Source of the DNA: JAMXLO01 sp041487355
GTDB lineage: Bacteria; Pseudomonadota; Alphaproteobacteria; Acetobacterales; Acetobacteraceae
DNA length: 5,461 nt
Assembly: GCA_041487355.1 (NCBI GenBank)
Contig: JBGPND010000295.1
Location: 1-5,461 of the forward strand
Reading direction: 5' to 3'
How positions within the stretch are numbered: the stretch's first letter is position 1; every line of letters begins with the position of its first letter. Of this stretch, positions 1-4,933 are shown in pieces. The position numbers and the translations under genes were made by a program. Below the pieces are notes generated by a model. The model had not been told where the DNA came from. It ran no database searches and was given only the letters and a program-made list of their open reading frames with translations.

Positions 1-140
1 AGCTGAAGAGCCTGCTACGAGCGAAGGCTCTTCGGACGGTCGATGCTCTCTGGAAGGCGCTCGGGTCCATCACCGACTGCGTGTCGCCGCAGGAGTGCAA
101 AAACTTCATCCGCCATGCCGGTTATTTCCAGTCAGGATGA
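1..140 (+). CDS. IS630-family transposase, C-terminal end (partial)
   Basis: The reading frame starting at base 3 is open for 45 codons and ends at TGA 138-140. It begins LKSLLRAKALRTVDALW and ends NFIRHAGYFQSG. This matches the C-terminal tail of IS630-type DDE transposases: a basic Lys/Arg segment, then (T/V)xxALWxAI/L, then a (T/S)PxEC-x-N(F/Y)-x-x-AGY ending. The catalytic DDE residues would lie upstream, outside the window, so I cannot say whether the element is intact or a remnant. The end of the insertion sequence should lie shortly after 140, but no inverted-repeat partner is visible to define it. A short palindrome (TGCGC-TCTA-GCGCA, 142-155) just after the stop could belong to that end. 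The family call comes from recognising the tail only. Confidence 0.8.
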   Translation, partial: LKSLLRAKALRTVDALWKALGSITDCVSPQECKNFIRHAGYFQSG

Positions 141-249
141 ATGCGCTCTAGCGCACTGCGGCTATCGGATTTCCATCTGTGGAGGATGGGCATGTACGAA
201 CTGGGCCCCAATCCTGCGGACATGCTGCCGCCAATGAAGCCCGGTTGGT
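141..249. other. Intergenic stretch after the transposase, with a possible 19-21 codon ORF
   Basis: This short gap probably contains the right end of the IS630-type element. It also holds a tiny plus-strand reading frame: GGAGG at 181-185, ATG at 192 (six bases after the ribosome-binding-like motif; ATG at 186 is in frame but too close) and TAG at 249-251. The peptide reads MYELGPNPADMLPPMKPGW and matches nothing I recognise. The stop falls at the edge of the downstream repeat, so this may be the start of a gene cut short by the repeat, or chance. Confidence 0.35.
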
Positions 250-310
250 AGGGTGGGTTAGCCGAAGGCGTAACCCGCCACGGCGGTTGGCGCTACGCTG
301 ATCCGCCCAC
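250..310. repeat. Intergenic palindromic repeat (GGGTGGGTTAG...TAACCCGCC type), two hairpins
   Basis: The first hairpin has arms 252-263 (GGTGGGTTAGCC) and 267-279 (GGCGTAACCCGCC), a GAA loop at 264-266 and one bulged G at 270. A second, weaker hairpin follows, pairing GGCGG (282-286) with CCGCC (303-307) and GCG (290-292) with CGC (296-298). The sequence closely resembles a dispersed intergenic repeat, common in proteobacterial genomes, built from 'GGGTGGGTTAGC-GTAACCC' followed by a 'GGCGG...CGCTGATCCGCC' half. It sits between the transposase end and the 3' end of the minus-strand pseudogene and is not coding. Dispersal in this genome cannot be tested from a single copy. Confidence 0.7.
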
Positions 311-337
311 GTGCTGGCCAAGATGATGGCTGGCGAT

Positions 338-1099
338 TCAAATGAGGGCCGCGAAAAGCCCGATAATTTCCGCCACGCGCTTCGACAGATGAATGAGCGA
401 TTGGCCAATCGGTTTGTTTTGAAAGAAGCCAACTTGATCGAAGAGTACCTGAAGGGACGCGTGCACATCATGATGAACGGTGACTTCTCCCACATAGGAG
501 CTTGCAATAGGCAGTGGCTTCTTCGGATTGAAGCGAATGGATCGAGCAGACAATTGCGGTTTCCCATCGACACAAATTATCAAGGGACCAGCACCAGAGA
601 GTGCCGTAGCTACGAGAATTTCCTTGTGTTTGTCGATGATATCGAGCTGATGCAGAACAAAAATGTCCGCTCCACTTCCCGCCTCGTATGGCTGTACGTT
701 GCTGACTAACAATTCACGCGATCCGGGAAGGATCCGTTCTATAGGCTCGAGTACTGCAGAATTCGCCAGCAGATTTTTCCGCTCTTTGTGACAGGGAAAT
801 TGGATATTCCCGTTCACCTGCCAACCTTGGCTGCTGACGATTGCGACGATGATGTGATCGAGCGCTGCTCTGAGATTATGAATCGCATCGCCGACTACGA
901 ATGGAATTTAGCCTGGGAATGGCTTGAGCGGTTTGAGGAGAACCGTGGTAGTTTCGGTCCCATGATCTCTCTCCGGCACGATTTCGTAGAAGTTTGTTGA
1001 GGTATATTCATCGATGGCGGCTCTAAAGTCGTCGATGTGGCGATTGGCCCGCCCGACCTTTGATCGGGCACCCCTGAATATATCAGACGTGACAGTCAC
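338..1099 (-). pseudogene. Conserved hypothetical protein gene interrupted by an in-frame TAA
   Basis: One minus-strand frame runs from GTG 1099-1097 to TGA 340-338 (253 codon positions), broken only by TAA at 910-908. The 63-codon front half begins MTVTSDIFRGARSKVGRANR and ends KPLKPFPG. Immediately after the stop the frame continues IPFVVGDAIHNLRAALDH, then PYEAGSGADIFVLHQLDIID-KHK (about 694-626) and a C-terminal LIHLSKRVAEIIGLF. The order matches a widespread alphaproteobacterial hypothetical family I recognise by its 'VGDxIHNLRxALDH' and 'LxxLDIIDKHxxLL' signatures; its function is unknown to me. Both halves are in register, so a single nonsense change explains the break; no frameshift is needed. 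The start is preceded by GAGG nine bases upstream. Base composition is clearly less GC-rich than the right-hand operon, and the transposase end lies nearby, suggesting acquisition and decay. A sequencing error at the TAA, or a two-polypeptide gene, are alternatives. Confidence 0.72.
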
Positions 1100-1326
1100 C
1101 TTGTTGAGCCTCGACTCGATATCGTTGAGAATCTTCTATCAGACATTCGGTACAGGATGCAGCCTCCGCCAGCTCCCGCGCCCGGCGGTCAACTTCAGGC
1201 GTACGCGGCTAAGTCGGCGTTTTCCGGAGCCCAGCCTCAGAACACGACCGGATGGCCGCGGATCGCTGACTGTATGGTTTCGATACAGAATGGAAAACCG
1301 CGGCGGCGGAGTCCATGTATTGTCCT
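1100..1326. other. Intergenic region without a supportable gene
   Basis: This stretch separates the divergent pseudogene (minus) and the small plus-strand gene pair. Several short frames cross it but none has a start with a ribosome-binding site plus a recognisable protein. It contains GC-rich patches, including two CCGCGG sites, before the A/T-rich promoter begins. Any promoter for the minus-strand pseudogene would lie here, but I see no convincing -35/-10 pair for it. Confidence 0.5.
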
Positions 1327-1355
1327 TTGACATTTTTCTAACTTTCCGTTAGTAT
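1327..1355 (+). promoter_or_regulatory. Sigma70-type promoter for the 1389-2431 gene pair
   Basis: A perfect -35 hexamer TTGACA (1327-1332) is followed by a 17-nt spacer and a -10-like hexamer TAGTAT (1350-1355, four of six consensus positions). The segment is sharply A/T-rich compared with its surroundings. Transcription would start near 1362, giving a 5' leader of about 27 nt that contains the GGAG ribosome-binding site at 1377-1380, eight bases before ATG 1389. Confidence 0.7.
1338..1352. promoter_or_regulatory. Inverted repeat overlapping the -10 box, possible operator
   Basis: CTAAC (1338-1342) and GTTAG (1348-1352) form a perfect 5-bp inverted repeat around TTTCC. It lies in the promoter spacer and overlaps the first three bases of the -10 hexamer, where a repressor would block transcription. 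The arms are short, so chance is possible; no regulator gene is adjacent in the window. Confidence 0.3.
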
Positions 1356-1388
1356 TATTCACTTTTGAGTCCACGCGGAGACGCCGCC

Positions 1389-1973
1389 ATGACCCGGAAC
1401 GACGAGACCAGCGCCATCGAACCGAGCGATACAGCCCGCCCCCGGCCACCTCACCCGGGGGGCCACCCTCGGACGCTTGATCCGGGGGACCGCCTCCAGG
1501 CGCCAGATCCGGTGGCCACCTCCCGGGCGGAACACAAGGAGGCTCGCGCCCGAGCGCCTGACCCGGAGGAAAAAGATCCGCTCCACCCGCTGTTCACCGA
1601 CGATTTGCTGCAAACGATGACGGCCTCGCTGCCCTCGACCGAGCAGGAGCCTGAACACCAGAAGACCCGCCGCATGGCCGCGGCCGTGATCGCCCTGCGA
1701 TCGCTCGACGCCCAGGAACCGATCCAGGCAATGCTCGCCACGCACGTGGTGCTCGCCCACCACGCCGTCATGCAGTGCTACCGTCGCGCCGCACAGGAAA
1801 ACCAGCCGCCGGACCTCGCCAATCCTTGCCCCTGGGCGCTTGACCCGGGGGGCCTGTTCGGCAACGCGGTGAACCTGTCGCGCACGCTTACCGGCGTGCC
1901 GCGCGACCTGGAGCGGCGGCAGGACCGGGCCGCCTGGCTCGCCGGCAGGGAAATTCAGCGTTGGTGTCGATAG
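1389..1973 (+). CDS. Hypothetical protein, Pro/Asp-rich N-terminus, Acetobacteraceae-type
   Basis: This 194-aa protein has no function I can name. ATG 1389 is chosen over an in-frame TTG at 1365 because GGAG (1377-1380) lies eight bases before it and the promoter predicts a start of transcription near 1362. Residues about 1-65 are low-complexity, rich in Pro, Arg, Asp and Glu, with repeated DP units (LDPGD, APDPV, APDPE). From about residue 66 (HPLFTDDLLQTM) the sequence looks folded and helical: HQKTRRMAAAVIALRSLDAQ and then MLATHVVLAHHAVMQCYRRA. The C-terminal part (NAVNLSRT...DLERRQ) is again helix-like and basic. There is no signal peptide or membrane segment, so it is probably cytoplasmic. 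The layout recalls small proteins found beside HGGxSTGxRT genes in Acetobacteraceae; in those I recall no LDPGG-like segment near residues 147-155, so that piece may be an insertion. Its stop overlaps the next gene's start. Confidence 0.75.
   Translation: MTRNDETSAIEPSDTARPRPPHPGGHPRTLDPGDRLQAPDPVATSRAEHKEARARAPDPEEKDPLHPLFTDDLLQTMTASLPSTEQEPEHQKTRRMAAAVIALRSLDAQEPIQAMLATHVVLAHHAVMQCYRRAAQENQPPDLANPCPWALDPGGLFGNAVNLSRTLTGVPRDLERRQDRAAWLAGREIQRWCR
1474..1491 (+). repeat. Internal micro-repeat, copy 1
   Basis: CGCTTGATCCGGGGGACC encodes LDPGD and matches copy 2 at 1837-1854 in 16 of 18 bases, in the same codon register. A related segment lies just upstream (ACCCGGGGGGCC at 1453-1464, identical to 1843-1854), and a looser one lies downstream (CCGGTGGCCACC, 1509-1520). 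Confidence 0.5.
1837..1854 (+). repeat. Internal micro-repeat, copy 2
   Basis: CGCTTGACCCGGGGGGCC encodes LDPGG in the same register as copy 1 (1474-1491). It lies in the otherwise helix-like C-terminal half of the protein, where a Pro-Gly segment is unexpected. Confidence 0.5.
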
Positions 1974-2431
1974 AACCCCATGCCAAGCGGAGAGGCCGGC
2001 TCAGGAATGGGGCGCCGGGCGGCGATCCGTCCAGCGCGCCCCGCTGCGGCGCCCTGACCCGCGCCGGGACCGCATGCCGCAGTCCGGCCATGGCAAACGG
2101 AAAATGCCGGATGCATGGCGGCAAGAGCACCGGGCCGCGCACCGAAGACGGCATGCTTCGCCTGCGCGCAGCGCGGACCACGCACGCGTTTTGGGGCCAG
2201 GAGAGCCGCGCGTTCCGCCGCTACTGCACCACGCTGCTGGCCCAGGCGCGGTTGCTGGAGCGGTTGTTCGGGTCGCCCGCGGCGCGGCGGCGACAGGACC
2301 CCATGCAAAGCGGTAAGGGCGCCCAGCGTTTGGGGCGCCGGCCTCACCCCCTCCCCGGCCCTCCCCCGCTCGCGGGAGAGGGGGTTGTTGCATCGACCGC
2401 GCCCCTCTCGCGCGAAGCGGGGGAGGGTTAG
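1964..2431 (+). CDS. HGGxSTGxRT domain-containing protein with repeat-derived C-terminus
   Basis: This 155-aa protein begins at GTG 1964 (MSIEPHAK), inside the last codons of the upstream gene. TTG 1961 is also in frame, and AGGGA (1947-1951) could serve either; GTG is preferred because proteins of this type usually start MxIEPHAK. Residues 28-51 form C28-x9-C38-x9-C48-x2-H51, running straight into HGGKSTGPRT (51-60), the motif that names this family. The spacing suggests a small metal-binding fold, but that is inference, and no biochemical role is known to me. A basic helical segment follows to about residue 105 (RYCTTLLAQARLLERLF). Residues about 126-155 (PHPLPGPPPLAGEG..., then PLSREAGEG) are encoded by a REP-like palindromic repeat, and the stop TAG overlaps the convergent MaoC stop. 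The original protein probably ended differently. It is cotranscribed with the upstream gene. Confidence 0.78.
   Translation: MSIEPHAKRRGRLRNGAPGGDPSSAPRCGALTRAGTACRSPAMANGKCRMHGGKSTGPRTEDGMLRLRAARTTHAFWGQESRAFRRYCTTLLAQARLLERLFGSPAARRRQDPMQSGKGAQRLGRRPHPLPGPPPLAGEGVVASTAPLSREAGEG
2341..2431. repeat. Paired, inverted REP-like palindromes at a convergent gene junction
   Basis: Two GC-rich hairpins face each other. Hairpin 1 pairs 2359-2369 with 2372-2382 (one C/A mismatch). Hairpin 2 pairs 2403-2413 with 2417-2427 around a GAA loop (one G/G mismatch, one wobble). The reverse complement of 2402-2427 matches 2359-2384 with one extra base and one or two mismatches, so the whole could also fold as one long stem over a 17-nt spacer. 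The flanks CTCACCCCCTCCCC (2344-2357) and GAGGGTTAGG are typical of a dispersed intergenic repeat common in high-GC proteobacteria. Neither strand shows a U-tract, so it is not a classical intrinsic terminator, but it may shield 3' ends of both converging transcripts. Confidence 0.75.
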
Positions 2432-2922
2432 GATGGCGGTGCCTGCCCCGGCCGCTTCCGCAGCAGGAAGCGCTGCTTTCCCTCCAGCACCAGCTCCCGC
2501 CGCTGGTTGTGCACCGTGCTGCGCAGGCCCACCACGCCGGTGTTCCGGTTGGGCGATAGTTCGTCGATCTCCAACGTCGGATACAGCGTATCGCCGGCAA
2601 ACACCGGTTTCAGGAAACGGCTGGACTGCTCGATGAAGCCCACCAGCGAATCCTCGGTGACGAACGGGAACAGCCCGGCGCCAGGGGCAGTCTGGATCAG
2701 GGTCTGGAACCCGTGCGCCAGCATGCCGGGAAACCCATACGCGCGGCAGTACTCGATGTTGTAATGCACTGGGTGGTTGTCGCCGCTGGCGGCCTGGAAG
2801 GCCAGGAACACCGCCTCGGTCATGGTGCGGCTTGGCAAGACGAAGCGCTCACCCAGGCGGAAATCGTCGAACCAGCGCTGTTCCGGGATCATGCGATGCG
2901 TGGCGGGATCGAACGCGCTCAT
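2428..2922 (-). CDS. MaoC-like acyl-CoA hydratase/dehydratase
   Basis: This 164-aa single hot-dog-domain protein fits the MaoC / (R)-specific enoyl-CoA hydratase family, which adds water to or removes it from an acyl-CoA double bond in the cytoplasm. The hydratase signature is clear: SGDNHPVHYN (46-55) gives the catalytic pair D48-x4-H53, followed by GFPGMLAHGFQT (63-74), the usual glycine/histidine turn. The N-terminal W17-F-D-D-F-R-L-G-E (17-25) is the common 'f(e/d)df.vG' lead-in. Length is normal for a one-domain member. ATG 2922 overlaps the CoA-transferase stop by ATGA, with GGAG four bases upstream, so translation is probably coupled. The TAA stop (2430-2428) sits at the edge of the REP-like repeat. 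Pairing with a CaiB/BaiF enzyme suggests its substrate is the CoA-ester made by that enzyme, perhaps a branched unsaturated dicarboxylyl-CoA. It could instead act in general acyl-CoA metabolism. Confidence 0.88.
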   Translation of the reverse strand: MSAFDPATHRMIPEQRWFDDFRLGERFVLPSRTMTEAVFLAFQAASGDNHPVHYNIEYCRAYGFPGMLAHGFQTLIQTAPGAGLFPFVTEDSLVGFIEQSSRFLKPVFAGDTLYPTLEIDELSPNRNTGVVGLRSTVHNQRRELVLEGKQRFLLRKRPGQAPPS

Positions 2923-4094
2923 ACCGCTCCGGCCGTGTGCAGCGCAGCGATCTCCGCCTCGGTGTAGCCAAGCTCACGCAGAACGCTATCGGTGTGCTGG
3001 CCGAGTGCCGGAACGTCGCCCATGGCCGCCTCGACGTCGGTGAAGGTGAAGGGCGGCAGCAGGGCGCGGACAGGTCCGCCAGGCGTGGCGACCTCGCGCC
3101 AGCGGTCGCGCGCGCTGAACTGGACATGATCCCAGACGTCCTGCGCCTCGTTCAACCGGCCATTGGCAATGCCAGCCGCGTCCAGCTTCCGCACCACCTC
3201 GATCGACGTCATGTTGGCGAAGTAGTCTTCGATCAGCGCGGTCAGCTCGTGACGGTGCTCGCGCCTTGCGTTGTTGTCGCGGAACCGCGGATCGGTCGCG
3301 ATTTCCGGACCGTCCAGCACCTTGGCGCAGAACGCCACCCATTCGCGCTCGTTCTGCAGACCGAAGATCACCTGGCCGTCCTTGGTATGATGCGCGCCAT
3401 AGGGAGCCAGCGCCGGATGGCTGGTCGGCGAACGGGGCAGCGGCGATTTGGCATAGGCGGCGCGGTACATCGGATAGGTCATCCACTCGCCGAGCGCATC
3501 CAGCATGGCGATCTTGACATTGGCACCCTCGCCGGTCCGTCCGCGGCGAACCAGGGCGGCGAGGATGCCTGCAAGCGCATACATGCCGGTGGCGATGTCG
3601 GCGACCGAGATCCCGACGCGCGATGGGGTTTCTTCCGTGCCGGTTACGCTGATCAGGCCAGACTCCGCCTGGATCAGCAGGTCGTAGGCCTTCTTCTGGG
3701 CGAACGGGCCGCTCTCGCCGTAGCCGGAGATGTCACAGACAACCAACCTGGGGTGGCTCGGAGCGAGGTCGGCGTGGCTGAGGCCGAGGCGGGCGGCCGC
3801 GCCGGGGGCCAGGTTCTGCAGCAGCACGTCGGCGCCGGCAAGCAGCTTCGCCAGCACCTTGGCCGCCTCCGGATGCTTGAGGTCGAGTGAAACGCTGCGC
3901 TTGCCTCGATTGAGCCAGATGAAGAAGCTGGCCTGCCCGTGCACGAAGCTGTCATAGGAGCGGGCGAAGTCGCCTTCACCAGGCCGCTCCACCTTGATCA
4001 CCTCCGCGCCGAGATCAGCCATATGACGGCTGCAAATCGGTGCGGCCACCGCGTGTTCCAGGGCGACGACACGAATGCCTTCAAGGGGTCGCAC
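2919..4094 (-). CDS. CaiB/BaiF family (class III) CoA-transferase
   Basis: This 391-aa enzyme moves CoA between organic acids through an aspartyl-CoA anhydride intermediate. GTG 4094 is chosen because it gives the standard family opening MRPLEGIRVVALEHAVAAP and has AGG seven bases upstream. Further hallmarks are DLGAEVIKVERPGEGDFAR (27-45), LNRGKRSVSLDLKHP (61-75), NLAPGAAARLGL (94-105) and VADIATGMYALAGILAAL (164-181), in which D166 is the expected catalytic aspartate. R-G-R-T-G-E-G (184-190) and the C-terminal PALGQHTDSVLRELGY (362-377) complete the fold. The length is normal. The sequence, notably LEHAVAAP and the LGLQNEREW-like segment (FGLQNEREW, 244-252), resembles itaconate/mesaconate-type transferases, but the substrate is an inference. 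An in-frame TTG at 4154 overlapping the phosphatase stop would add 20 residues and is a coupled-start alternative. MaoC follows with an ATGA overlap. Confidence 0.92.
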   Translation of the reverse strand: MRPLEGIRVVALEHAVAAPICSRHMADLGAEVIKVERPGEGDFARSYDSFVHGQASFFIWLNRGKRSVSLDLKHPEAAKVLAKLLAGADVLLQNLAPGAAARLGLSHADLAPSHPRLVVCDISGYGESGPFAQKKAYDLLIQAESGLISVTGTEETPSRVGISVADIATGMYALAGILAALVRRGRTGEGANVKIAMLDALGEWMTYPMYRAAYAKSPLPRSPTSHPALAPYGAHHTKDGQVIFGLQNEREWVAFCAKVLDGPEIATDPRFRDNNARREHRHELTALIEDYFANMTSIEVVRKLDAAGIANGRLNEAQDVWDHVQFSARDRWREVATPGGPVRALLPPFTFTDVEAAMGDVPALGQHTDSVLRELGYTEAEIAALHTAGAV

Positions 4095-4150
4095 GATCGT
4101 GCCTGCCTTCTGCGGTTGTGCTGCGAGGAAAGCGCCGCCTTGCGCGGCTG

Positions 4151-4933
4151 TCAAAGCTGGATCGACGTTACCGCGGACAGGGCGGTGGCGATGCCGGGGG
4201 CGCAGGCGAGGATCGGGTTCCCGGCGACCGGCCCGTCGCCTGCCAGGAACGGGCTGACCCTGGCGCCGGCTTCCGCCAGGACGACCAGCGCCGCGGCCAC
4301 GTCCCACAAGTTGATGTGCAGCTCGACATAGGCGTCGGTGCGCCCGGCGGCGACATCGGCCAGCCCCAGCGCACCCGAGCCGTTCAGCCGCGGCATCGCT
4401 CCGGCGGCGATGATGCGGTTGGTCAGCGAGAGAAAATCGTCGAGCGGGCGACGGCGCGACCAGCCCAGCTCGACCGTGGCGCGAGCCAGATCGGCCGTGT
4501 CGGCGGCGCGAATGGTGGCGGCGTTCAGCGTCGCGCCGCCGCCCGCGCGGGCGGCGAAGGTCTCGTCGAGCGCGGGAGCCACGATCACGCCGATCACCGG
4601 CGTGTCGCCGTCGAGGCAGCCCAGCGAGACACAGAACCGCTTGCCGCCGCGCATGAAATTGGCCGTTCCGTCGATCGGATCGACCACCCAGCGCAGGGTG
4701 CCGGAGCGGGTCCGGCCACCTTCCTCGCCCTGGAAACCATCGGCGGGGTAGGCCGCTGCCAGGCGCTCCGACAGCAGGCGCTCGACCGCGCCATCCGCTT
4801 CGGTCAGCCAGTCCTGCGCCCCCTTCAGCTTGGCGGTTGACGCGCCGGCCGGTGGGCGCATGCGCAAGGCCAAGGCGCCAGCCTCGGTCGCGAGCCGTAC
4901 GGCGGTTTCGAAACGATCAGCCAGTGCGTTCAT
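4151..4933 (-). CDS. Inositol monophosphatase family protein
   Basis: This 260-aa Mg2+-dependent sugar- or polyol-phosphate phosphatase shows all the family's metal-site motifs. GEEGG (69-73) supplies E70, WVVDPIDGTANF (82-93) supplies D85 and D88, and the C-terminal LWDVAAA (209-215) supplies D211. TEAD (44-47), with D47, is the usual N-terminal 'xTxxD' site. Length is typical. The substrate could be inositol phosphate, histidinol phosphate, fructose-1,6-bisphosphate or 3'-phosphoadenosine phosphate, and cannot be decided from motifs. Its position directly after a sugar ABC permease, with an ATGA overlap at 4930-4933, favours a sugar or polyol phosphate brought in or made by the same pathway. 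ATG 4933 is preceded by GGGGA four bases upstream. The stop TGA (4153-4151) is followed by a 56-nt gap before the CoA-transferase start. Confidence 0.92.
   Translation of the reverse strand: MNALADRFETAVRLATEAGALALRMRPPAGASTAKLKGAQDWLTEADGAVERLLSERLAAAYPADGFQGEEGGRTRSGTLRWVVDPIDGTANFMRGGKRFCVSLGCLDGDTPVIGVIVAPALDETFAARAGGGATLNAATIRAADTADLARATVELGWSRRRPLDDFLSLTNRIIAAGAMPRLNGSGALGLADVAAGRTDAYVELHINLWDVAAALVVLAEAGARVSPFLAGDGPVAGNPILACAPGIATALSAVTSIQL

Noticed and set aside
142..155. TGCGC-TCTA-GCGCA palindrome as the terminal inverted repeat of the IS630-type element
   Set aside because: The left end of the element is outside the window, so no partner repeat or TA target duplication can be shown.
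311..709. Plus-strand frame of 132 codons over the pseudogene
   Set aside because: The minus strand carries the recognisable family signatures (VGDAIHNLRAALDH, LDIIDKHK); the plus-strand translation matches nothing and lacks a ribosome-binding site.
1083..1208. Minus-strand open stretch reading RRARELAEAASCTECLIED
   Set aside because: It looks faintly protein-like (short amphipathic helix), but it has no ATG, GTG or TTG start, is bounded by stops at 1211-1209 and 1085-1083, and overlaps the pseudogene start in another frame.
2359..2427. Paired hairpins as a CRISPR array or intrinsic terminator
   Set aside because: There are only two inverted, not direct, units with one 17-nt spacer, and no U-tract follows on either strand; a REP-type repeat fits better.
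2001..2600. Minus-strand frame of 199 codons across the repeat and two gene ends
   Set aside because: It spans the REP-like repeat and runs opposite the HGGxSTGxRT gene; the translation is low-complexity Arg/Ala/Gly.
2832..3890. Long plus-strand open frame (352 codons) antisense to the CoA-transferase
   Set aside because: It is the mirror of a clear CaiB/BaiF gene in GC-rich DNA; the Arg/Gly-rich translation has no recognisable motif and no ribosome-binding site.
4040..4840. Plus-strand open frame (266 codons) antisense to the phosphatase
   Set aside because: It is a shadow of the well-supported inositol-monophosphatase gene; the composition is skewed to Arg/Gly/Ala without domains.
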